Below, one piece after another: positions 57,397-64,000 of a stretch of DNA of 64,000 nucleotides. The DNA is taken from positions 62,001-126,000 of the forward strand of contig NZ_BNJR01000021.1 of assembly GCF_016860605.1 (NCBI RefSeq), written 5' to 3'. Under the pieces are notes generated by a model, which was given only the letters and a program-made list of their open reading frames with translations, ran no database searches and was not told the origin of the DNA. Positions within the stretch are counted from its first letter, which is position 1, and each line of letters begins with the position of its first letter. This DNA is from Lentilactobacillus fungorum (GTDB lineage: Bacteria > Bacillota > Bacilli > Lactobacillales > Lactobacillaceae). Made by a program: the position numbers and the translations under genes.

Positions 57397-57458
57397 AAAT
57401 GAGCAACCATCAAAGTAATTCTAACATTGAACCTAATCGTTAGCTTCCAATTTAGGCT

Positions 57459-57474
57459 CTTTGGCTCCGCTCAC
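57459..57474 (+). repeat. Reversed end fragment of the long-hairpin repeat
   Basis: The minus strand reads GTGAGCGGAGCCAAAG, the left end of the family with one inserted C. It is the only copy in the opposite sense and is far from any start codon. Confidence 0.5.
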
Positions 57475-57911
57475 TTTTAATAAACATGAGAAGGCATCTG
57501 ATGACCCAAGACAATCAGATTTAAACTCGCTGGGGACTCGTGGCATTTAATCACGTTGGCTACTGAAATGACAGGTCTCTTATACGAATACGATGCTATA
57601 TTTCCGGGATAATTGGCTTTTTCTTATCACCACCCATAAGAAGGCCTATTACATCTCGCATCATGCTTGGTGGCGTGGTTAGCATCAAATTTGACAGTTC
57701 CTTACGTGATAAGTTCGACCAATGAAAGGTTCTAATGATCAATGCTAGCTTTCACTCTTTTATCGACCTTTACCTGAACACCCGGTGAATTACTTTCTAC
57801 CAGAGTCACCGATTTTTTAAGCGTTTGGTAGTTTGGACCAAAAACTAAGAATCCCCATTGAAAAAATTGCGTCTTCCTTTACGCCTCAAAATCAATCATA
57901 ACCGATCTATT

Positions 57912-57956
57912 GCAAAAATCGTCAGCTTAGTTGAAGAGACTAGGCTGACGATTTTT
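57912..57956 (-). terminator. Terminator after mprF
   Basis: AAAAATCGTCAGC and GCTGACGATTTTT arms pair with an inner TAGT/ACTA stem, and T-rich sequence follows. Confidence 0.85.
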
Positions 57957-57972
57957 GACTAATGTCACTACT

Positions 57973-60579
57973 TTATTCACGGCCCCTTGATTCTGTATCA
58001 AAGATAAAGTCCAATAACTTGGGGGTTCGGCTAACGGTTTGGTTACGTGGCCGGTTAACGACTAACAATACTTGGAGAACCGAAAAGACCAGCGAACTGC
58101 CACGATAATAAGCGATATATTTGGGCTCCCACTTATCAACGTATTTATCTTTATATGATCGCAAGCCTTCAAACCGGTAGAACTTGTACCCATACTGGTA
58201 AATTAAATGAACAATCCGCTCTTGTGTAAAACTAAACTTAGACATCCCAACGTTGGATAAGGGCGACATTCCTAAATCAAAGTATTTAAAGCCCTTCTCA
58301 AGCGATTCCTCATATAAATGAATCAAAATCCCATCCATAATTCCCGAGGGCGCTTTGGCCGATGACCGCATTAAGTCAATTGAAGTGGTGACCTGATTGC
58401 CATCCGGCATAATATTAGCAAACGCAACAATCTCATCATCAGCGTCTCTCATCACCGCGATCGGTGCTTGATTTAGATAATCATCATCAAAGAATCCTAG
58501 TGAAAAGCCCTTTTCAACTTTACCAGCCAGCCACTCATCAGAAATTTGTCTCAATTTCTGCATCAATTCTGGGCTAAACGGCGGCTTTATAATTTCAAAC
58601 TGATAGCCTTCCCGGTCAAATTTATGCATCAAAGCCCGCTCGCCACGGTGACGTTTACCGCTTAGCGTAAATTGAGCGAGGTCAACTAAGCCGTCTTCAC
58701 CTGTTTTGATAAAATCAAAGCCATTCTCATGGAGCCCCATTGTAAGGGCCTGATTAATTTCATAAAAGAGTAATTTTAGGCCATTTTTATCCGCGGCTAC
58801 CATAAAGTCATTGATGGCCGCCTCAACTTTTTCAGGATTGCCAACTGGTTCACCCATTATCAATAACTTATCAGCAATTGGCTTGTACATAAAGAAGACT
58901 TGATCAACGCCATCTTCTTGATAAAAATAAATCTGTTTATCCTTTAAAAACGCCAAGTGACTATCCTCAGTGCCACCAAATTGTTGAATGACTGCCTTAA
59001 CCCGAGCTTCATCAAAGGGTTGCTTTAACCACCCAGGCCGATTTGCAGTTAAATAAAGATTCGTGGCCACCAATACCAACATCGCAATTAATAACCCAAT
59101 AAATCCCACTAACCAAATTGCTTCTGATGGAAACAGATAGGCCGCATCAAAGTGTAGTGGCGAGTGGCGGTTAGCCGCAATACCAATCAAAGTGTAGCCA
59201 ACAAACGTCACGATAAAAATAGAACTATTGAGGACAAGCGCCCCCCACGAGTTTGCCATTCGATCACGATAAAGTACCCCACGAGATAGCCAAAGAGTCA
59301 CTAAAATCACCACGAAAATCGTAATCATCCGCCACGTAAACGCCTCATTAAACCAAGTGTTGATTATTGACAAGATGACGACAACCACGGTCGGCCAAAA
59401 CGCCCGCTTGGTGCGAGCCCAAATGCCGCTGCCCAAACCAATCAATAAAAATGCAACAATAATGTTCATCATGTGGCTCACAAAGAAGATTGAGTATGGT
59501 ACTAATCGAACATATAATCGGTTCATAATCACGACATTGGGTACCGTCGCAAATAGCAGCATCATAATCCCGGAAAAATACATAAACGCCGTTAGAAACA
59601 CCTGCGCAACTCGTTGGATTAGAATACGCGGTAACTCATCTAAAAATTCATTCAGTTTGTGCCCCGTATCATGGATGAAGAGACCAACCCCCACAATAAA
59701 TGGCAATAAATAATAAAACAACCGGTATAATAAGATCCAAACTAAAGCATCACTTCGCGTCACCCCAATGAAGCCAAGGCCAATAATAACAAAGATATCA
59801 AAAGACCCTAACCCACCAGGAATCATGGAAACGACCCCGGCAACGTTGGCAACCACAAAAATCGGAATAACCAGCGACAAATTAATTGGTAAATGCATCA
59901 AATAACCAATTAGCACGAAGAACCCTAAGGCACTCCCCCATTCTAAAAATGAGCCAACTGTCATCGTGAGTTCTTGTTGCGTCGTTAAATCTTTAAAAAA
60001 ATTAGCCTGATTAAGCTTAGTAAATATCAATACCCCTGGAAAATAGACAGCCCCGCCTACTAACCAAATCCAGTAATGGGCAAATGTGGTACCAATCCCA
60101 AAGCCAAAGATCATGATCAACGAAACCAAGCAAAGAAGCGATAGCCCTGAAACGAGAAATAACGCGACTTTGGAAATTGCGTAAAGAATTTGCTTCTTGG
60201 TTGCTCCCTTACCATAAAAATGTGCCCGAAGACTAGCCCCCAATAAGCCGCCAAACCCCAATAAGTTGGTAAACGTATTAACAACCCAACCACTTCGAAT
60301 AACGTAACTCGGCGAATATTTAGTTGGTAAAAATTTAACAATTGAAAAATCATAAATTAACATCGGCAGAATTGAAACAAACCCAAAGATCAGCATTAAT
60401 AACAAAGATTCTTTTGACTGGCTGGCAAGGGCCGTTTTAAACTGCTCCCCATTCACTTCTCGAATAATTTTTGCCAACTGCCTCACAACAAAGATTAACA
60501 CCGAGAACACAAAGATGAGCTTGATGAGCGTCATCCGTTTGTTAATAAATTGTTTGAACCTTTCAAATGCATTTACCAC
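57973..60579 (-). CDS. mprF: Phosphatidylglycerol lysyltransferase/flippase MprF
   Basis: This protein of about 868 aa has an N-terminal flippase part of some fourteen helices and a C-terminal cytosolic GNAT-like domain (about residue 520 on). The latter transfers lysine from Lys-tRNA to phosphatidylglycerol, with landmarks FFMYKPIADKLLIMGEPVG, FYEIN and KYFDLGMSPLSNVG. Lysyl-PG lowers surface charge and gives resistance to cationic peptides. The start is uncertain: GTG 60579 follows GGGGTGAG closely, and TTG 60594 or a longer frame to 60642 is possible. Confidence 0.92.
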   Translation of the reverse strand: MVNAFERFKQFINKRMTLIKLIFVFSVLIFVVRQLAKIIREVNGEQFKTALASQSKESLLLMLIFGFVSILPMLIYDFSIVKFLPTKYSPSYVIRSGWVVNTFTNLLGFGGLLGASLRAHFYGKGATKKQILYAISKVALFLVSGLSLLCLVSLIMIFGFGIGTTFAHYWIWLVGGAVYFPGVLIFTKLNQANFFKDLTTQQELTMTVGSFLEWGSALGFFVLIGYLMHLPINLSLVIPIFVVANVAGVVSMIPGGLGSFDIFVIIGLGFIGVTRSDALVWILLYRLFYYLLPFIVGVGLFIHDTGHKLNEFLDELPRILIQRVAQVFLTAFMYFSGIMMLLFATVPNVVIMNRLYVRLVPYSIFFVSHMMNIIVAFLLIGLGSGIWARTKRAFWPTVVVVILSIINTWFNEAFTWRMITIFVVILVTLWLSRGVLYRDRMANSWGALVLNSSIFIVTFVGYTLIGIAANRHSPLHFDAAYLFPSEAIWLVGFIGLLIAMLVLVATNLYLTANRPGWLKQPFDEARVKAVIQQFGGTEDSHLAFLKDKQIYFYQEDGVDQVFFMYKPIADKLLIMGEPVGNPEKVEAAINDFMVAADKNGLKLLFYEINQALTMGLHENGFDFIKTGEDGLVDLAQFTLSGKRHRGERALMHKFDREGYQFEIIKPPFSPELMQKLRQISDEWLAGKVEKGFSLGFFDDDYLNQAPIAVMRDADDEIVAFANIMPDGNQVTTSIDLMRSSAKAPSGIMDGILIHLYEESLEKGFKYFDLGMSPLSNVGMSKFSFTQERIVHLIYQYGYKFYRFEGLRSYKDKYVDKWEPKYIAYYRGSSLVFSVLQVLLVVNRPRNQTVSRTPKLLDFIFDTESRGRE

Positions 60580-60733
60580 ACTCTCACCCCACAAAATGTC
60601 ATTCTCGTTTATTATGCCAATTAATCTAACTAAGAGCAACAATCAGCGACCTTAACTGTAGCAAACTTAAGAATTACCTAAGCCTAGCCCAATTTGCCAC
60701 ATTAACATCGTGCTGAATGGCGGGTGACCATAT

Positions 60734-60776
60734 AAAAAAGCCTCAAACTAGTGATTGTACACTAATTTGAGACTTT
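60734..60776 (-). terminator. Terminator after rplL
   Basis: TCTCAAATTAGTG pairs with CACTAGTTTGAGGC on the minus strand, followed by six Ts. Confidence 0.85.
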
Positions 60777-60790
60777 CGAATTAAGCTTGA

Positions 60791-61156
60791 CTACTTAAGA
60801 GTTACCGTACCACCAACGGCTTCAAGTTTTTCCTTGATTTCGTTAGCTTCGTCTTCTGATACGCCTTCCTTGATAACTGAAGGTACTTTATCAACAAGAC
60901 CCTTAGCATCCTTCAAGCCAAGACCAGTGATGTCACGGATAGCCTTGATGGCTTTAACCTTTTGGTCACCTGATTCAGTTAACTCAACATCGTATGAGTC
61001 TTTAGTAGCAGCATCGCCGCCAGCAGCACCCGCAGCAGCAACTGGAGCAGCTGCAGAAACACCAAATTCATCTTCAATTGACTTAACTAAGTCGTTAAGA
61101 TCAGTAATTGAAGCATCTTTTAATTGATCAATAATATTATCTTTATCAAAAGCCAT
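60791..61156 (-). CDS. rplL: 50S ribosomal protein L7/L12
   Basis: This 121-aa stalk protein has an N-terminal dimerisation domain, an Ala/Gly-rich hinge ([12 protein letters not shown]) and the C-terminal factor-binding domain with [19 protein letters not shown]. It follows rplJ by 41 nt. Confidence 0.97.
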   Translation of the reverse strand: MAFDKDNIIDQLKDASITDLNDLVKSIEDEFGVSAAAPVAAAGAAGGDAATKDSYDVELTESGDQKVKAIKAIRDITGLGLKDAKGLVDKVPSVIKEGVSEDEANEIKEKLEAVGGTVTLK

Positions 61157-61197
61157 TATATTTTTCCTCCATTATAATTGGATTAATTAATTCCAAC

Positions 61198-61710
61198 TTA
61201 GGCAGCGTCGCCATCGTCAGATTGTTTCTTGTCAGCAATTGCTTTAACACCGTACGCAAAGTTACGAACAGGTGCTTGAAGAATGTTAGCAAGAGTTGAT
61301 AACAATTCTTCACGACTAGGCAATGCAGCGTAAGCGTTAATTTCATCAAGACTGGCAACTTCACCATCAATCACGCCGCCCTTCATTTGAAGCGCATCGT
61401 TCGTTTTGGCAAAATTATGAACGATCTTTGGGCCGGCAATTGGATCCTCAGAAGAGAACACAACGGCAGTTGGACCAGCAAACGTATCTTTTAAGCCTTC
61501 AAACCCAGCTTTAACAGATGCTCGATCCAAGATCTTGTTCTTGATAACCTCCATCTTAACGCCTTCATCACGTAATTGCTTACGCAAATCAGTGACTTCG
61601 GCAACGGTTAAACCACGATAGTCAACAATCACGATTGATGAAGCATTCTTCAATAAATCAGTAACCTCGTCAACTTTTTTTGATTTAATTGCAACAGTTT
61701 CTTTACTCAA
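61198..61710 (-). CDS. rplJ: 50S ribosomal protein L10
   Basis: This 170-aa stalk base protein anchors L7/L12 and represses its own mRNA through the leader upstream. It shows the segment VDYRGLTVAEVTDLRKQLR and FAGPTAVVF. The start is TTG 61710 in a GGGAGGTG context; the frame extended to 61725 overlaps that site. The C-terminus is acidic. Confidence 0.95.
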   Translation of the reverse strand: MSKETVAIKSKKVDEVTDLLKNASSIVIVDYRGLTVAEVTDLRKQLRDEGVKMEVIKNKILDRASVKAGFEGLKDTFAGPTAVVFSSEDPIAGPKIVHNFAKTNDALQMKGGVIDGEVASLDEINAYAALPSREELLSTLANILQAPVRNFAYGVKAIADKKQSDDGDAA

Positions 61711-61744
61711 AATTTCACCTCCCAAAATTTCAGTTGGGATTTAA

Positions 61745-61895
61745 TAAAAAATCCCTATGCCCACCAAGACATAGAGAAAGTTAATTCCTCGGCAGGATAT
61801 TAAGGCAAAAGCCACCTGAGTCTTAGGCGTATTTATCAGCAACTAGTAGCTTACCACAAACTTGCAGTAGCCGTCAATTAGGGATTCTTTATAAA
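61745..61895 (-). ncRNA. L10 ribosomal protein leader
   Basis: The minus-strand leader contains the conserved GCCTAAGACTCAGGTGGC and CCTGCCGAGG segments of the Firmicute L10 leader, which binds L10 or L10(L12)4. A terminator-like hairpin follows (CTATGTC/GGCATAG, then GGATTTTTTA), indicating attenuation of rplJ-rplL. Confidence 0.88.
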
Positions 61896-61905
61896 TCAAA
61901 ACCTA

Positions 61906-62613
61906 TTAAGCCTTAATCGCATCAAATGAATCTAAGTCCACCTTGACGCCGGGGCCAAATGTTGATGAGATTGAAACGTTATTAACGTAAACGCCACGAA
62001 CAGAAGCCGGACGAGCTTTTACAATCACATCAGTAATGGTCTTTAAGTTACCAACAAGTTGGTCAGTTCCAAATGAAACCTTACCAACTGGAACGGCAAC
62101 GTTACCGTCACGATCAGTCCGATAAGTTACCTTACCAGCCTTGGATTCTTGAACGGCTTTGGCAACATCCATTGTAACCGTGCCAGTCTTTGGGTTAGGC
62201 ATCAAGCCCTTTGGTCCAAGAACTCGACCAAGACGACCAACTTGTGCCATCATGTCTGGAGTGGCAATGGCAACATCGAAATCAAGCCAGCCATCTTGAA
62301 TTTTTTCAACTAAGTCGGTATCGCCAACAAAGTCTGCACCAGCATCCTTTGCAGCCTTGGCGTTATCGCCCTTTGCAAATACGATAACCGTTTGTTCTTT
62401 ACCAGTTCCATTAGGTAAAACAACGGCACCACGTAATTGTTGATCGGCTTGCTTCGTATCAACGTTTAATTTAAAAACAATTTCAACAGTTGCGTCGAAT
62501 TTTGCAAAATCAATTTTTTTAACTAAATCAACAGCATCAGTCACAGGATATGCTTTTGATTGATCTACCTGTTCAAGTGCTGTCTTGTAATTTTTACCTC
62601 TTTTACGAGCCAT
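61906..62613 (-). CDS. rplA: 50S ribosomal protein L1
   Basis: This 235-aa protein lines the E-site and regulates its operon mRNA. The signature MPNPKTGTV and the segment [10 protein letters not shown] are clear. The start MARKRGKNY at 62613 has AAGGAGG upstream; a longer frame to 62682 is not supported. Confidence 0.96.
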   Translation of the reverse strand: MARKRGKNYKTALEQVDQSKAYPVTDAVDLVKKIDFAKFDATVEIVFKLNVDTKQADQQLRGAVVLPNGTGKEQTVIVFAKGDNAKAAKDAGADFVGDTDLVEKIQDGWLDFDVAIATPDMMAQVGRLGRVLGPKGLMPNPKTGTVTMDVAKAVQESKAGKVTYRTDRDGNVAVPVGKVSFGTDQLVGNLKTITDVIVKARPASVRGVYVNNVSISSTFGPGVKVDLDSFDAIKA

Positions 62614-62714
62614 GTGTGTTTTCCTCCTTGCTTTGTGGTTATAACGGATAAACCTCCCACGCGACGTGAAACAGTGCATCATCGTTAAAGTCCTGAACTG
62701 TAGAAATGGTCAGA

Positions 62715-63140
62715 CTATCCTTCGACAGTAAAGCCCATACTACGTGCAGTTCCTTCAACCATACGCATTGCTGCTTCAACATCAGCTGCGTTTAGGTCTT
62801 TCATTTTAGTTTCGGCAATTTCTTTAACTTGGTCCTTAGTAACAGTTGCAACCTTGTTAGTGTTTGGTTCACCGGAACCCTTTTGAACACCAGCAGCTTT
62901 TTTGAGTAACACAGCAGCAGGTGGAGTCTTAGTAATGAAGTCAAATGAACGATCTTCATACACAGTGATTACGACAGGAATAATCATGCCTGCTTGATCA
63001 GCAGTTCGTGCATTAAATTCCTTTGTAAATCCCATGATATTGATACCTGCTTGACCTAAAGCAGGACCAACTGGAGGGGCAGGTGTTGCTTTGCCCGCTG
63101 GAATTTGCAATTTAACAATATTAGCTACTTTTTTAGCCAC
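62715..63140 (-). CDS. rplK: 50S ribosomal protein L11
   Basis: This 141-aa protein of the GTPase centre has [20 protein letters not shown] near the start and the C-terminal 23S-binding helices, ending SMGFTVEG. The start is GTG 63140 with GGAGG 8 nt upstream. Confidence 0.96.
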   Translation of the reverse strand: MAKKVANIVKLQIPAGKATPAPPVGPALGQAGINIMGFTKEFNARTADQAGMIIPVVITVYEDRSFDFITKTPPAAVLLKKAAGVQKGSGEPNTNKVATVTKDQVKEIAETKMKDLNAADVEAAMRMVEGTARSMGFTVEG

Positions 63141-63253
63141 GAGACATACCTCCTTAAGTCCGTGTGTGGTAATTGGAGATGCAGATTTCTCCTCCCACGT
63201 CAGTATGCGTAAACATACCAATTCAATATACCATAAAACCCTGTATTCAACAA
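63141..63253 (-). promoter_or_regulatory. rplK-rplA promoter and leader
   Basis: TTGTTG (63253-63248), a 17-bp spacer and extended -10 TGGTATATT (ending at 63225) on the minus strand. The leader of about 75 nt can fold a GGAGA...TCTCC hairpin closed by GTGG/CCAC, a possible L1 autoregulatory site. Confidence 0.6.
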
Positions 63254-63259
63254 GGCAAA

Positions 63260-64000
63260 TTATGCGTTCCAAATAAATTTGGCAATGTGAGCATCGACCA
63301 CCCGATTTTCATGGAGCAGTCGATGAGTTGCCCGCTTACCACGAATAACCAATTCCCGATAATAAATCAGCGGATCTCGCAATAAGTATCTTAATGAAAA
63401 AGCACTATTTAGCGACACTTGACCATCGTTTTGCTGATCGGTGCTAATGGTTCCAGCGATGTTTAGGAATTTAATTCCCTTAGGTATCATCATGACCTTT
63501 CTGGCTAACGCGCGGTAGATAGCGGTTTTTTCTTGTGGGCCGGTGGCATTAATTGGGTAAGCATCTATTTCACCCGTACTTTTAGCAATTTCTGAATCAT
63601 TAAACGGCCCAGCAATTGTAATGACCCGTTTAATGGCCAGCGGCATTGCCTGTTGGTGGTGCGTTAAGAACCAAAAAATTGTAATGCACCCCATTGAATG
63701 GCCAACCAAATTAACCGCAGCGACACCATACTGAGTGGCCAAAAGCTCACAAATCGTCATTAACCATTCAGCCTGCTGTTTAGGCCGAGACGTTTTGTCG
63801 CGAAAAACAACCTGAACCAAACTGCGGGTATCAGCTAAATCGCCGATAACCTTGAGCTTTCCATGGCGGTCAACAAAAATCACCATTGATTTATTGGCTG
63901 CATAGGCAGCAACCAGTCGCCGTAACAAAAAGCCAAACGAAAAACGATTGCCAAAATAACCCGGTAAAAAAATCGTTGGCACGCCGTTAAGTTCACTCTC
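63260..64000 (-). CDS. Alpha/beta hydrolase (DUF915-like lipase), 5'-truncated by the window end
   Basis: At least 246 codons are visible. The frame is open to base 64000, so the GTG at 63982 is probably internal. It shows the oxyanion region [11 protein letters not shown] and the nucleophile elbow VGHSMGCIT, with later Asp (DQQNDGQV) and a His near the end, as in DUF915 lipases of lactobacilli. The substrate is unknown, and any secretion signal would lie outside the window. The insertion of this gene upstream of rplK, where nusG normally stands, is worth noting but nusG may lie beyond it. Confidence 0.8.
   Translation of the reverse strand, partial: ESELNGVPTIFLPGYFGNRFSFGFLLRRLVAAYAANKSMVIFVDRHGKLKVIGDLADTRSLVQVVFRDKTSRPKQQAEWLMTICELLATQYGVAAVNLVGHSMGCITIFWFLTHHQQAMPLAIKRVITIAGPFNDSEIAKSTGEIDAYPINATGPQEKTAIYRALARKVMMIPKGIKFLNIAGTISTDQQNDGQVSLNSAFSLRYLLRDPLIYYRELVIRGKRATHRLLHENRVVDAHIAKFIWNA

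Larger units (their letters stand above)
57144..57972. other. Long regulatory/non-coding region upstream of galK
   Basis: Of these 829 bp, the part nearest galK holds the promoter, two AGTAAA...TTTACT operator-like sites and a 13-bp inverted repeat. A reversed fragment of the hairpin repeat lies at 57459-57474, and the mprF terminator at 57912-57956. Between 57580 and 57880 two short minus-strand frames (about 46 and 50 codons, in different phases) lack starts and ribosome binding sites; they may be chance or an eroded gene. Confidence 0.6.

Overview
The window looks like core chromosome of a lactobacillus (Lactobacillaceae, Firmicutes). The evidence is moderate-to-low GC, AGGAGG-type ribosome binding sites, a small SRP RNA, a CIRCE element, HPr kinase, Rex, YabA and DarA, plus gene orders typical of the family (phoPR-pst-phoU-hprK-lgt-gpsA-galU-trxB; ffs-dnaX-ebfC-recR-yaaL-tmk-darA-holB-yabA-rsmI). 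Genus is not certain; a heterofermentative group such as Lentilactobacillus is a guess. Most genes lie on the minus strand. No CRISPR array, transposase, prophage, tRNA or intact rRNA gene was seen.

Layout. 1-5.9 kb: partial HD hydrolase, trxB, galU, gpsA, lgt, hprK, a YvlD-like membrane protein and a PspC protein. 6-14.7 kb: phosphate regulon (phoU, two pstB, pstA, pstC, pstS, phoR, phoP) behind phased PhoP boxes, then a MinJ-like PDZ protein. 15.2-18.8 kb (+ strand): a carnitine module, made of a BCCT transporter with an in-frame amber codon, a 58-aa one-helix protein and a carnitine O-acyltransferase, under a cre-like site. 19-26.3 kb: prfB (programmed frameshift), secA, hpf, comFC, comFA, yigZ. 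26.7-31.3 kb: tagO, lrgAB, kimA. 31.7-36.7 kb: groESL, rex and an ABC-F ATPase. 36.8-51.5 kb: tsaD-rimI-tsaB-thioesterase, the rsmI to dnaX replication/repair cluster, SRP RNA, tadA, an RsmC-like methylase and class Ib nrdHEF with NrdR boxes. 51.8-57.2 kb: a D-lactate dehydrogenase and the Leloir genes galK-galE-galT. 58-64 kb: mprF, rplL-rplJ with an L10 leader, rplA-rplK, and a partial alpha/beta hydrolase.

The most unusual signal is a repeat family of about 115-140 bp that is not protein coding. Each copy folds into one long hairpin with constant ends and a constant terminal loop, while the paired arms differ between copies and change in a compensatory way. Copies end 4-14 nt upstream of the Shine-Dalgarno sequence of trxB (a miniature), pstS, ldhD and galE. 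Three stand in tandem between galK and galE. All of these read in the same sense relative to the downstream gene, which points to a 5'-leader or intercistronic RNA role.

Other points of interest are the carnitine module with its nonsense codon, a terminator-like hairpin inside the start of lrgA, a long structured leader on kimA, paired GalR-like operators plus a 13-bp inverted repeat upstream of galK, and a Rex-like palindrome over the rex promoter. Start codons were adjusted by Shine-Dalgarno position and family length; many confident starts here are GTG or TTG.
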